The notes under the pieces were generated by a model, which was given only the letters and a program-made list of their open reading frames with translations, had not been told where the DNA came from and searched no databases. The translations under genes and the position numbers were made by a program. Positions 1 to 6,950 of a DNA stretch of 20,336 bases are shown in pieces (within the stretch, counting starts at the first letter, position 1; every line of letters starts with the position of its first letter). The stretch comes from DAOUGC01 sp034429695 (GTDB lineage Bacteria; Chloroflexota; Anaerolineae; Anaerolineales; Anaerolineaceae): positions 1 to 20,336 of the forward strand of contig DAOUGC010000107.1 in the NCBI GenBank assembly GCA_034429695.1, written 5' to 3'.

Positions 1-158
1 TCAAATGGATGCTTAAGTTCCCTTTGAGCACGGGCGGCCGCCTTCTGGTTGGTGCGGGTGGGAACATCAAAACAGCGTACATTCACATCGTGCTGCAGCA
101 GTTCGGTCAGGGCAGAACGCCCCACATTGCCAAATGCTCCGGTGAGCAGGACTTTCAT
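1..158 (-). CDS. NAD-dependent epimerase/dehydratase-like protein, N-terminal part (cut by window edge)
   Basis: The reading frame starts at ATG 158-156 and stays open to the left edge, so only the first 52 residues are visible. The N-terminus MKVLLTGAFGNVGRSAL is a beta strand followed by the glycine-rich TGxxGxxG nucleotide-binding loop of the extended SDR/NAD-dependent epimerase Rossmann fold. The following VRCFDVPTR fits the second strand, with an acidic residue placed to contact the adenosine ribose. The start overlaps the stop of the upstream TetR gene as ATGA, so the two are probably translationally coupled and co-transcribed, and the regulator probably controls this gene. The substrate cannot be told from the visible part. 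An NmrA-like or other atypical SDR is also possible. Confidence 0.8.
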   Translation of the reverse strand, partial: MKVLLTGAFGNVGRSALTELLQHDVNVRCFDVPTRTNQKAAARAQRELKHPF

Positions 159-757
159 TTTGGCTCCTTGTTTTCCAATCCATCCAGTAAGATCAATAAA
201 CCCTGGTGAGATGTGTGCGGCCAATCGGTGGAAGTGGGCTGTAGCAGACCCTGCACAATCATCCCCAGTGCATAGGCGATCAGGGTGCGGGCAGCTATGG
301 CCGGGTCGCCCGGCTTCAGGGAACCGTCGCTGACCCCATTTTGGGCAAGCTGGGTGAAATAATCGGTGTAGCGTTCCAGCGGTTGGATGGTCTCCTTCCA
401 TATGTCAGGATCGCGCATGGCTTGCAACCAGAATTCGAGGAAGAGTGGGAAGCGGTCACCCGCCTGGCCGTAGACCATGCCGAGCAAAGATGCCATGTCC
501 CGCAACTGGGCTGCGGTGGGCTGGTCACTCGCACGGATTTGATCCAGTCCGTGTTCCAATCCTTCCAACCAGCCGTTGAGCAGTTGCAGAAAAACGGTGT
601 GCTTGCTGGGGAAGTGATGGTAAAAAGCACCCTTGCTGACACCGGCGGCCTCACAAATGTCAGCCAGGCTGGCAGTCTCGTATCCGGAATGGGAAAAACA
701 TTCCTCGGCTGCCGCCAGGATGCGCCTGCGCGTTTCTTCACTGCGTTGTTGTGCCAT
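155..757 (-). CDS. TetR/AcrR-family transcriptional regulator
   Basis: A 200-residue one-domain repressor of typical TetR length. Residues 7-55 form the DNA-binding domain: helix 1 begins TRRRILAAAEECF, and the helix-turn-helix lies at about 29-50 with the family signature AGVSKGAFYHHFPSK. The rest (about 60-195) is the helical ligand-binding and dimerisation domain, which includes FPLFLEFWLQA and a hydrophobic helix ARTLIAYALGMIVQGLL. The start is supported by GGAGG eight bases upstream. A perfect 14-bp palindrome lies between its -10 box and its start, so autorepression is likely. The stop overlaps the start of the downstream epimerase-like gene, which is its most probable target. The inducing ligand is unknown. 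Confidence 0.95.
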   Translation of the reverse strand: MAQQRSEETRRRILAAAEECFSHSGYETASLADICEAAGVSKGAFYHHFPSKHTVFLQLLNGWLEGLEHGLDQIRASDQPTAAQLRDMASLLGMVYGQAGDRFPLFLEFWLQAMRDPDIWKETIQPLERYTDYFTQLAQNGVSDGSLKPGDPAIAARTLIAYALGMIVQGLLQPTSTDWPHTSHQGLLILLDGLENKEPK

Positions 758-773
758 GTTTCCTCCGAAACAT

Positions 774-787
774 ACCGACCAGTCGGT
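774..787. promoter_or_regulatory. Palindromic operator for the TetR regulator
   Basis: The sequence ACCGACCAGTCGGT is a perfect inverted repeat (ACCGAC, 2-bp centre, GTCGGT). It lies immediately downstream of the TATAAT box of the TetR gene and 17 bp before its start codon. Operators of the form ACCGAC..GTCGGT are common for TetR-family repressors. Binding here would block transcription of the regulator and its coupled downstream gene. Binding itself is inferred from position and symmetry. Confidence 0.75.
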
Positions 788-790
788 TTT

Positions 791-821
791 ATTATAACAT
801 ACCCGGGAATAATTCAGACAA
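791..821 (-). promoter_or_regulatory. Promoter of the TetR-epimerase operon
   Basis: On the minus strand, TATAAT (796-791) is a consensus -10 box. TTGTCT (821-816) is a plausible -35 box with a longish 19-bp spacer. The operator palindrome begins 3 bp beyond the -10 box. Confidence 0.6.
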
Positions 822-844
822 GTCTTTTTTCATCTTCCGCGAGA

Positions 845-873
845 TTGACAGTCGTGGAAAAATGAAAGAGAAT
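845..873 (+). promoter_or_regulatory. Possible promoter of the AIM24-family gene
   Basis: A consensus TTGACA (845-850) is followed after 17 bp by the weak -10 candidate GAGAAT (868-873). A better TATAAA (874-879) lies too far away (23 bp). The region is only about 55 bp upstream of the AIM24 start and diverges from the TetR promoter. Confidence 0.35.
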
Positions 874-905
874 TATAAAACACCTGTGTAACCCCAAGAG
901 GAACC

Positions 906-1610
906 ATGTCAAACTATTCTGTTTCTGATTTTATCAAGTCCACCGCGCAGGACGCGGCTGCCAGCAATCCCTTCGAGGTCGAGAACCCCTACACGTTGGA
1001 AGTCAACCTGAACCAGAGGCGGGTGTGGGCAAAAGTCGGCGCAATGATCGCCTACACCGGGCAGGTCAAATTCATCCGCGAGAGCATGATGGAGCACGGC
1101 ATTGAGCGCATGCTCAAGAAGATGGTCACCGGTGAAGGCTCCAGTCTGATGAAGATGGAAGGCGTTGGGCGCGTGTACCTTGCTGACAAGGGCAAGCGCA
1201 TTCAGGTGCTGAATCTTCAGCCCAATGAGACCATCTTCGTCAATGGTAATGATCTGCTGGCTTTCGAGGACCAGGTGCAGTGGAACATCACCATGATGCG
1301 CCGCATTGCCGGGATGATGACTGGCGGTCTGTTCAACATTCGTCTGACCGGACCCGGCATGGTGGCGATCACATCGCACTACACCCCCATCACCCTGCTT
1401 GTGGAGCCGGGCAAGCCGGTGTACACCGATCCCAACGCCACCATCGCGTGGTCAGGCTCGCTTTCGCCCAATATTCACACCGATATCTCATTTCGCACTT
1501 TCCTTGGGCGCGGCAGCGGCGAGTCGATTCAACTGGTGTTCGAAGGTTCGGGCTGGGTTGTACTGCAGCCTTATGAAGAGGTTTACTTCCAGCAGTCTTC
1601 ATCCGGGTAA
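906..1610 (+). CDS. AIM24 family protein
   Basis: A 234-residue soluble protein that I recognise as AIM24 family (named from a yeast mitochondrial protein; the bacterial members have no established biochemical role). Visible family features are the alternating beta-strand pattern throughout, KVGAMIAYTGQVKF near residues 43-56, the central GRVYLADKGKRIQVLNL, the FVNGNDLLAFEDQVQWNI segment, and the C-terminal ESIQLVFEGSGWVVLQP. These glycine-punctuated strands resemble the double-stranded beta-helix described for the family. There is no signal peptide or membrane segment. AGAGGA lies just before the start. It precedes a small membrane protein on the same strand by 85 bp, which suggests a two-gene unit; a membrane-associated role is possible but unproven. 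Confidence 0.9.
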   Translation: MSNYSVSDFIKSTAQDAAASNPFEVENPYTLEVNLNQRRVWAKVGAMIAYTGQVKFIRESMMEHGIERMLKKMVTGEGSSLMKMEGVGRVYLADKGKRIQVLNLQPNETIFVNGNDLLAFEDQVQWNITMMRRIAGMMTGGLFNIRLTGPGMVAITSHYTPITLLVEPGKPVYTDPNATIAWSGSLSPNIHTDISFRTFLGRGSGESIQLVFEGSGWVVLQPYEEVYFQQSSSG

Positions 1611-1695
1611 CCCGCCGTACCGATTACGTCGCAACGAGTGTGCCAATCAGCATGAATTGGGGAGGTTTCATCCCAATCAACAATAAAGGGCAACC

Positions 1696-2139
1696 ATGAA
1701 AAAGATCATCGCAGTCTTTGTGGTCATGTTGTTTGTCGGAGCCATTCTTTTTCCAGTGGCAGCCATTTATCTGTATATTTTGCTGGCAGAGTATGCTTAC
1801 ATTGTATTGTCACTTCTGGTTGGCTTGATTTTTGGTTGGTTTGCTTCACGCAAGACGGCTGCCGGCCCGGTGATGATCGGGTCGTTGGCTGCTGTGCTGT
1901 GTCTTCTGCTGATAATCCTCGTGGAATTCATCGGCGTCCAGGTCGCGGCGATCTACTCGCAGGCACAGGCGTCCACCCCGGCGTTCACAGCAAAGGTGAT
2001 CACGGATGCCGATATATTCCCAACGCTGTTGAGCAGTCTATGGAAACAAATGCCCTTCTTGCTGGGCAGTGCGGCGGCAGGAGTTCTGGCGGCATTGGGG
2101 GTTGAAAGAAGCAGGAAGAGGACAGCAGGAGGCAAGTAG
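1696..2139 (+). CDS. Small hypothetical membrane protein, four predicted helices
   Basis: A 147-residue protein that I do not recognise. Hydrophobic stretches at about residues 4-29, 33-51, 57-80 and 119-135 predict four membrane helices. A polar stretch at about 86-112 lies between the last two, and the C-terminal tail is strongly basic (VERSRKRTAGGK), so it is probably cytoplasmic. AAGGG precedes the start by six bases. The gap to the upstream AIM24 gene contains a small inverted repeat (ATTGGG 1656-1661 with CCCAAT 1672-1677) but no T-run, so read-through from that gene is plausible. Just after the stop a short hairpin (2139-2144 with 2149-2154) lacks a T-tract and is not a convincing terminator. 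The protein is real by its coherent hydrophobic pattern and its RBS; its function is unknown. Confidence 0.7.
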   Translation: MKKIIAVFVVMLFVGAILFPVAAIYLYILLAEYAYIVLSLLVGLIFGWFASRKTAAGPVMIGSLAAVLCLLLIILVEFIGVQVAAIYSQAQASTPAFTAKVITDADIFPTLLSSLWKQMPFLLGSAAAGVLAALGVERSRKRTAGGK

Positions 2140-2268
2140 GGGACAGTAGTCCTCCACTCCGTTTGGGTAAAACCGCTCATACCCAGGAGCACCTTTTTAC
2201 TCCCGCGGAGGATACGGTATCACCGCACCCACCCCTCAACCGGCAACCCGCCAGCGCAACGGGCATTT

Positions 2269-3381
2269 TCAACCCATTTCCACCTGCTGTCCTCCCACCG
2301 GGCCTCTTGCATCCACCACCTGGGATTTGTGCGCCGGAAGCGCCAACAGGATGCCGTGCTCTTCAAAACGGCGGTGGATCTCCAGGTTAATCGCCTGCTG
2401 GATGTCCAGGAAGGCGCTAAAATCGGGGGTTTCGATAAAATATGCCACTTCAAATTCAAAGGCGTACTCACCAATCGTTTTCAGGTGGGCGCGGTCAAAA
2501 GTCACCTGTTCCTGTGCGTTCACAATATCCTTCAGGATGGTGGGAATGTTTGCCAGTTTATCATGAGGGGTTTCAAACGGAACGCGCAGTGTGAAGATCG
2601 ATGTGCGGCGTTGCATGCGCTTGAAGTTCCGCACCCGACTGGAGAGTAGATCGCTGTTGCCGAACACCAACTGTTCGCCCGTTATACTGCGCAGGCGGGT
2701 GCTTTTTAATCCAATGTGCTGCACCTCACCGGTCATCTCATCCACGCGGATGGTGTCGCCCACCTCAAACGGTTTGTCGAGGATGATCGAAAGCGAGGCA
2801 AACAGATCGCCGAGGATGTTTTGCACCGCCAGTCCCACCGCCAGACCTGCCACGCCCAGGCTGGCAAACAGCGCCGTGATCTGAACGCCGGGGATGTTGT
2901 CGAGGGCCAGCAGCAACACCACAAACCATACCACCCCTTTGAGAACCATCCCCAGGGTGTTAAATGTGTCGCTGAGCGATGCGGGTTGTTGATCTTCGCC
3001 CTCCAGCAAACCGCGCGCCACCGCCCGCCGGTGGGATGCCCCGCGCATCAGGTACATCACCAGGTTGGACAGCCATTCCCCCAGTTGCAACAATACAGCA
3101 AACAGAGTCAGAACCCGCAACGCAACTCCGGCGCGTTCTGATACCGGCAGCCACTGCGCGCCAATGAATATGGCGATGATCAACAGTAGTTTGATGCGGG
3201 TATTCGCCAACTGGGTCAGTAAAAATTCAGCGAAGGGACTGCGTTTCAGCAAAGTTAATCGACGCAGACGCACACCGAACACCTGCCGGAAGCCCCACAA
3301 CAATAGAAACACAATGAGAAAGGTTGCCAGCCCCAGTGCCATGCTGGCAGTAATGCCTTCGCGTTCGAATAAATTGAGCAT
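2269..3381 (-). CDS. MscS-family small-conductance mechanosensitive ion channel
   Basis: A 370-residue inner-membrane channel of the MscS family, which opens under membrane tension to release solutes in hypo-osmotic shock. Predicted helices lie at about residues 12-31, 62-80, 88-111 and 148-161, followed by the pore-lining helix at 165-188 with the Gly/Ala pattern LGVAGLAVGLAVQNILGD. The cytoplasmic beta domain follows: LDKPFEVGDTIRVDEMTGEV (201-220), then VFGNSDLLSSRVRNF, which matches the classical MscS signature of a conserved Pro/Gly/Asn turn after the sheet. The C-terminal alpha/beta region ends near residue 350 with a short polar tail. It starts only 14 bp after the stop of mscL on the same strand, so both are probably on one transcript. 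Only a weak GGGT-type ribosome binding site is visible, which is consistent with coupling to mscL. Confidence 0.93.
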   Translation of the reverse strand: MLNLFEREGITASMALGLATFLIVFLLLWGFRQVFGVRLRRLTLLKRSPFAEFLLTQLANTRIKLLLIIAIFIGAQWLPVSERAGVALRVLTLFAVLLQLGEWLSNLVMYLMRGASHRRAVARGLLEGEDQQPASLSDTFNTLGMVLKGVVWFVVLLLALDNIPGVQITALFASLGVAGLAVGLAVQNILGDLFASLSIILDKPFEVGDTIRVDEMTGEVQHIGLKSTRLRSITGEQLVFGNSDLLSSRVRNFKRMQRRTSIFTLRVPFETPHDKLANIPTILKDIVNAQEQVTFDRAHLKTIGEYAFEFEVAYFIETPDFSAFLDIQQAINLEIHRRFEEHGILLALPAHKSQVVDARGPVGGQQVEMG

Positions 3382-3395
3382 TATGGTGACCCGAT

Positions 3396-3881
3396 CTAAT
3401 CTGCCGCGGCTGTCTGATCTGTCGCGGCTGTCTTATCCGCCGCGACGGCTTCCAGGTCAGATGTGCAATGCGGGCAGCGTTTTGCCTGCAATGGGATGGC
3501 CTCGGTGCAATACGGGCAGGCTTTGGTGGTTGGGGTTTCCTTGGCTTCGGGTTTGGCGCGCATGCGGTTAATGGCCCGCACCACAAAGAACACCACCAGC
3601 GCCAGGATCAAAAAATTAATCACGTTGGTGATAAACAGACCGTAATTGAGGGTGGCTGCACCGGCTTCCTGCGCGGCTGTCAACGATTCATATTCACCGG
3701 GGCCCAGGGTCAGAAAAAGGTTGGTAAAATCCACCCTGCCCAGTATCTGACCAATGGGCGGCATGATGATGTCATTTACGAGCGAGTTGATCAGTTGGTT
3801 GAACGCTCCACCAATGATGATGCCGATCGCCAGATCGACCATGTTGCCACGCAGGGCAAACTCCTTGAATTCTTTCAGCAT
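3396..3881 (-). CDS. mscL: MscL large-conductance mechanosensitive channel with C-terminal zinc ribbon
   Basis: A 161-residue protein starting at ATG 3881, chosen because GGGAGG sits eight bases upstream and the protein then begins MLKEFKEFALRGNMVDLAIG, the canonical MscL N-terminus. A longer in-frame start at 4001 would add 40 residues that do not look like MscL and would begin upstream of the predicted promoter. TM1/pore helix is at about 14-45 and includes NDIIMPPIG; the periplasmic loop is 46-79; TM2 is at about 80-103. After a short linker, residues 122-139 hold CPYC-x10-CPHC, a four-cysteine zinc ribbon, in place of the usual simple C-terminal helical bundle. The tail is a low-complexity Ala/Thr/Asp repeat. 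It is the first gene of a probable mscL-mscS operon and acts as the last-resort osmotic safety valve. The role of the ribbon is unknown. Confidence 0.95.
   Translation of the reverse strand: MLKEFKEFALRGNMVDLAIGIIIGGAFNQLINSLVNDIIMPPIGQILGRVDFTNLFLTLGPGEYESLTAAQEAGAATLNYGLFITNVINFLILALVVFFVVRAINRMRAKPEAKETPTTKACPYCTEAIPLQAKRCPHCTSDLEAVAADKTAATDQTAAAD
3400..3453. repeat. 18-bp tandem repeat encoding the MscL tail
   Basis: Three consecutive 18-bp units (3400-3417, 3418-3435, 3436-3453, the last diverged) encode the Ala/Thr/Asp-rich C-terminal end of MscL. As the unit is a multiple of three, copy changes would alter the tail length without shifting frame. Confidence 0.7.
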
Positions 3882-3926
3882 AATGTCCTCCCATGTGAAT
3901 GCCTGATCAAGATCAAATGATGATGT

Positions 3927-4031
3927 TGCCACTCTACATTGCCATTCTAATAATAAGCCATTTTTAATGATAATGGCAAATGCCAGGTGGCAAACCGGCA
4001 TGCCGGGCTGGCATTAATTGTGCGGTTGGCA
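3927..4031. promoter_or_regulatory. Cluster of TGGCA/TGCCA motifs upstream of mscL
   Basis: Seven copies of one pentamer in both orientations occur within 105 bp: TGCCA at 3927, 3940 and 3981, and TGGCA at 3974, 3988, 4009 and 4027. They include the palindrome TGGCAAATGCCA (3974-3985), which overlaps the proposed -35 box. A separate 12-bp perfect palindrome, CCGGCATGCCGG, lies at 3995-4006. No protein-coding frame explains the region. The arrangement resembles an array of sites for a dimeric regulator; which regulator is unknown. Confidence 0.5.
3950..3979 (-). promoter_or_regulatory. Probable mscL promoter
   Basis: On the minus strand, TTGCCA (3979-3974) and TATTAT (3955-3950) are separated by 18 bp. 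Transcription would start about 60 bp before the mscL start codon. The -35 box is part of the TGGCAAATGCCA palindrome. Confidence 0.45.
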
Positions 4032-4089
4032 TGCTCCTTACATTTTCATATCAATCGTCTGAATGACTTAACATTATTTTCTGAATAAA

Positions 4090-4202
4090 GGATAATGACC
4101 ATTGACACTATCCCTGTTTGGACTGGGTCTGGATAATAAAGATATCCGGGATTCCCACTGATTTTGTCAAAGTTCTCGGAATAAGCACAATGTTTTGTAT
4201 CC
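4090..4202. promoter_or_regulatory. Repeated GGATA/TATCC motifs in the oxidoreductase operon leader
   Basis: Upstream of the ferredoxin-like gene, GGATA occurs at 4090 and 4131 and its complement TATCC at 4109, 4143 and 4198. This gives two inverted pairs (4090-4113 with a 14-bp spacer and 4131-4147 with a 7-bp spacer) and one extra half site. The promoter is not clear. TTGACA at 4102-4107 is consensus, but its nearest good -10 (GATAAT at 4132-4137) is 24 bp away. TTGTCA at 4164-4169 has only the weak ACAATG 17 bp later. The remainder of this gap, 4032-4219, shows no gene. Confidence 0.35.
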
Positions 4203-4219
4203 TGTTGAAGGAGGATTGA

Positions 4220-4462
4220 ATGCCCCCCAAGGGACGAGTTGAAGTCAATGATAGATATTGCAAGGGTTGCGAGCTGTGCGTTGACGCTTGCCCTCAAGAC
4301 GTACTTGAGCTGGCTGCCGAACGGTTGAACGCCAAAGGGTATCACCCGGCTGAAATGATCAAAGCCGGCTGCACCGGCTGCGGGATTTGCGCCATCGTTT
4401 GCCCCGAAGCAGCCATCACCGTTTACCGTGAACTGGCCCAGTCCAAAGCGGCTAACGCATAG
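4220..4462 (+). CDS. 2-oxoacid:ferredoxin oxidoreductase, delta (ferredoxin-like) subunit
   Basis: An 80-residue protein with two 4Fe-4S cluster motifs: C14-C17-C20-C24P (CKGCELCVDACP) and C51-C54-C57-C61P (CTGCGICAIVCP). All eight cysteine ligands and both following prolines are present, so it should hold two low-potential [4Fe-4S] clusters. In the four-subunit PFOR/KOR/VOR family this small subunit carries electrons from the thiamine site of the beta subunit out to soluble ferredoxin. The start is supported by AAGGAGG six bases upstream. It is the first gene of the operon, followed after 9 bp by the alpha subunit. The delta-alpha-beta-gamma order matches korDABC-type clusters. Confidence 0.92.
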   Translation: MPPKGRVEVNDRYCKGCELCVDACPQDVLELAAERLNAKGYHPAEMIKAGCTGCGICAIVCPEAAITVYRELAQSKAANA

Positions 4463-4471
4463 GAGGAACTC

Positions 4472-5584
4472 ATGGCTCGTGAACTGTTGAAAGGCAATGT
4501 CGCAATCGCTGAGGCCGCTGTCAGGGCCGGCTTGCAATCGTACTTTGGATACCCGATCACGCCGCAGACTGAACTGCTGGAGTGGCTTTCGCACCGCATG
4601 CCCGAGCTGGGCAGGGCGTTTGTGCAGGCCGAAAGTGAGCTGGGTGCGATCAACATGGTGTATGGCGCTGCCTGTACCGGCGCGCGTGTGATGACCTCAT
4701 CCTCCAGCCCCGGCATCAGCCTGATGCTTGAAGGCATCTCGTACATCGCAGGGACCGAACTGCCCATGGTGCTGGTGGATGTGATGCGCGGAGGTCCGGG
4801 GTTGGGCAACATCGCTCCAGCCCAGGCTGACTACAACCAGATTGTCCATGGTGGCGGTCATGGTGACTACAAGACCATCACCCTGGCACCCTCATCCGTA
4901 CAGGAAGCCATTGATTACACCGTGCTTTCGTTTGATCTGGCTGAAAAATACCGCTCGATCGCGGTGGTGTTGATTGACGGCTCGCTGGGTCAGATGATGG
5001 AACCCGGCGAACTACCCGAGATGGCTCCACTCAAGACCGTTTACCCCGACTGGGCCACGCGCGGCGCAGCCGGACGCGAGCGCCGCATGTTGTCATCCAT
5101 TTACCTCAGCCCGCCAGAGGAAGAGGAATGCAACCTGCGTCTGCAACACCGCTGGCTGGAAATTGAGGCCAACGAGGTGCGCTACAAGGAATATTACATG
5201 GATGACGCCAAATTTGCCGTGGTCGGTTTTGGTTCGGCCGGGCGTGTGGCGCTGTCAGCCGTGCGCGCAGCGCGCGCAGCCGGTATTCCGGTCGGCTTGA
5301 TCCGTCCAATTACAGTCAGCCCCTTCCCAACCCAGGTGATACGGGAAGCTGCCAAAAACCTGGACGGCATGCTGGTGGTGGAAATGAACGCCGGTCAGAT
5401 GCTGGAGGACGTGCTGCAGGCCACCCGGCACACCATCCCCGTGGAATTTTTTGGGCGCATGGGCGGCATCGTGCCCTTCCCCGATGAAATCCTATCGGAA
5501 ATTCAGCGCATGGTGTCAGAGCCGTTGACGCTGGATGGTCACCCGCGAACCCGCTGGCTGAAACGCACAGCCCGCATGAACTGA
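4472..5584 (+). CDS. vorB: 2-oxoacid:ferredoxin oxidoreductase, alpha subunit (VorB-like, 2-oxoisovalerate type)
   Basis: A 370-residue alpha subunit of a four-subunit ferredoxin oxidoreductase that oxidatively decarboxylates a 2-oxoacid to its acyl-CoA. The N-terminal pyrimidine-binding domain shows GYPITPQTE (26-34), then ESELGAINMVYGAA and MTSSSSPGISLM. The middle has VDVMRGGPGLGNIAPAQADY and GGGHGDYKTITLAP, and the domain closes with LIDGSLGQMMEP. A C-terminal Rossmann-like domain follows from about residue 246 (FAVVGFGSAGRVAL). The pattern of ESELGAINMVYGA, GGPGLG and GQMMEP is what I associate with VorB (3-methyl-2-oxobutanoate:ferredoxin oxidoreductase). KorA (2-oxoglutarate) is closely related, so substrate is an inference. 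AGGAGG lies 5 bp before the start. It is a cytoplasmic enzyme used by anaerobes in branched-chain amino acid degradation or, in reverse, synthesis. Confidence 0.88.
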   Translation: MARELLKGNVAIAEAAVRAGLQSYFGYPITPQTELLEWLSHRMPELGRAFVQAESELGAINMVYGAACTGARVMTSSSSPGISLMLEGISYIAGTELPMVLVDVMRGGPGLGNIAPAQADYNQIVHGGGHGDYKTITLAPSSVQEAIDYTVLSFDLAEKYRSIAVVLIDGSLGQMMEPGELPEMAPLKTVYPDWATRGAAGRERRMLSSIYLSPPEEEECNLRLQHRWLEIEANEVRYKEYYMDDAKFAVVGFGSAGRVALSAVRAARAAGIPVGLIRPITVSPFPTQVIREAAKNLDGMLVVEMNAGQMLEDVLQATRHTIPVEFFGRMGGIVPFPDEILSEIQRMVSEPLTLDGHPRTRWLKRTARMN

Positions 5585-5598
5585 CAGGAGCGCAAATT

Positions 5599-6378
5599 AT
5601 GGCAACCATGAATGAAATGGAACAAATAACTTACCAGCGACCTGAAGCGTTCACCGACACCCAGACGCATTATTGCCCCGGCTGCACCCACGGTGTGGCA
5701 CACCGCCTGGTGGCTGAAGTGATTGATGAAATGGGCATCCGTGAGCGCACGGTGGGCGTGGCTTCGGTGGGCTGCTCGGTGTTTGCCTACAACTATTTCG
5801 ACTGTGATTTTGTCCAGTCGCCGCACGGACGTGCACCCGCCATGGCGACCGGTGTGAAGCGCACCCTGCCCAACAATTTTGTCTTCACCTATCAGGGCGA
5901 CGGCGACCTGGCTTCAATCGGCATGGGCGAGATCGTTCACGCTGCTGCACGCGGCGAGAACATCACTGTCATTTTTATCAATAATGCCAACTACGGCATG
6001 ACCGGCGGTCAGATGGCGCCCACCACACTGCCGGGGCAAAAGACCACCACATCCCCTTCCGGGCGCGATGTGGAGCAGGCTGGCTATCCCATCCGCGCTT
6101 CCGAATTGCTTGCCACGTTGGATGGCGCCAGCTACGTGGTTCGGCGCAGCCTGCATGACCCCAAGAATATTCGCCTGGCAAAGAAAGCCATCCGCACTGC
6201 ATTTGAAGTGCAGGCGCGCGGGCTGGGGTTCTCGATGGTGGAACTGCTCTCCATATGCCCGACCAACTGGGGGATGACCCCGTTGCAGTCGCTCAAGTGG
6301 CTGGAAGAGAAAATGGTTCCGTACTACCAGCTATCCGATTTCAAGGTCAACCCGACCGTTGCCGAGATTAAGGTGTAG
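5599..6378 (+). CDS. 2-oxoacid:ferredoxin oxidoreductase, beta (thiamine-diphosphate-binding) subunit
   Basis: A 259-residue beta subunit. The thiamine diphosphate/Mg motif is complete: GDGD at residues 100-103, followed 25 residues later by INNANYGMTGGQ (NN at 128-129). The cluster-associated HYCPGCTHG lies at 24-32, and SVGCSV near 56-61 supplies another conserved cysteine. HGRAPAMATGVKR (76-88) is typical of the family. This subunit carries the catalytic cofactor that attacks the 2-oxoacid carbonyl. It lies 14 bp after the alpha subunit with AGGAG before the start. An internal Met at residue 4 or 7 is a possible alternative start but is less well spaced from the RBS. The length is typical for KOR/VOR beta subunits. 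Confidence 0.92.
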   Translation: MATMNEMEQITYQRPEAFTDTQTHYCPGCTHGVAHRLVAEVIDEMGIRERTVGVASVGCSVFAYNYFDCDFVQSPHGRAPAMATGVKRTLPNNFVFTYQGDGDLASIGMGEIVHAAARGENITVIFINNANYGMTGGQMAPTTLPGQKTTTSPSGRDVEQAGYPIRASELLATLDGASYVVRRSLHDPKNIRLAKKAIRTAFEVQARGLGFSMVELLSICPTNWGMTPLQSLKWLEEKMVPYYQLSDFKVNPTVAEIKV

Positions 6379-6388
6379 GGAGTAGCAG

Positions 6389-6931
6389 ATGCAAACAGAG
6401 ATTATCATCGCTGGATTTGGCGGACAGGGTGTGTTGTTCGCGGGGCAACTGCTGGCATACGCCGCCATGGACGAAGGATTGAACACCACGTGGATCCCCT
6501 CCTACGGACCCGAAATGCGCGGCGGTACGGCGAACTGCACCGTGATCATCTCGGACGAGGAAATTGGCTCGCCCATGGTGCGCAACCCACAGGTGGTGCT
6601 TGCCATGAACCTGCCCTCACTGGATAAATACGAACCGCTGGTGAAACCAGGTGGTGTGCTGGTGGTCAATCAATCGATCATTGAACGACCGGTGGAACGC
6701 AAGGACATCCGCGTGGCGACGTTGCCTGCCAATGAGATTGCCGAACGGTTGGGCGATCAACGCATGACCAACATGGTGATGGTGGGCTGCATGCTGGCCA
6801 ACCAGCCGGTGCTGCCCCAGCAGGCGCTGATCAAGGCGCTCACCGAGCATTTGCCGGCCTCTCGCCAGAAGCTGGCTGCGGCAAACATCCTTGCCATTCA
6901 GGAAGGCGCTGGTTTTGTGGTGCCCGCGTAA
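6389..6931 (+). CDS. 2-oxoacid:ferredoxin oxidoreductase, gamma subunit
   Basis: A 180-residue gamma subunit. The N-terminus IIIAGFGGQGVLFAGQLLA (5-23) is the family signature. It is followed by SYGPEMRGGTANCTVIIS near 38-55, which is strongly conserved in KOR/VOR/POR gamma chains. VLAMNLPSLDKYEPLVKPGG and the final helix AANILAIQEGA complete the fold. The domain helps bind coenzyme A and assemble the complex. It begins 10 bp after the beta gene and ends 20 bp before a strong terminator, so the operon has four genes and no accessory acyl-CoA synthetase or ligase follows. Confidence 0.92.
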   Translation: MQTEIIIAGFGGQGVLFAGQLLAYAAMDEGLNTTWIPSYGPEMRGGTANCTVIISDEEIGSPMVRNPQVVLAMNLPSLDKYEPLVKPGGVLVVNQSIIERPVERKDIRVATLPANEIAERLGDQRMTNMVMVGCMLANQPVLPQQALIKALTEHLPASRQKLAAANILAIQEGAGFVVPA

Positions 6932-6950
6932 CCAGGAATAAGGAAACAAT

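Noticed and set aside
2139..2268. Possible terminator between the small membrane gene and mscS
   Set aside because: A 6-bp hairpin at 2139-2154 and a weak CCCG/CGGG pairing near 2248-2265 exist, but neither has a T-run in the proper place.
4046..4594. A 182-codon minus-strand frame upstream of and across the ferredoxin-like gene
   Set aside because: It overlaps the two CxxCxxC motifs of the delta subunit on the other strand and has no recognisable features.
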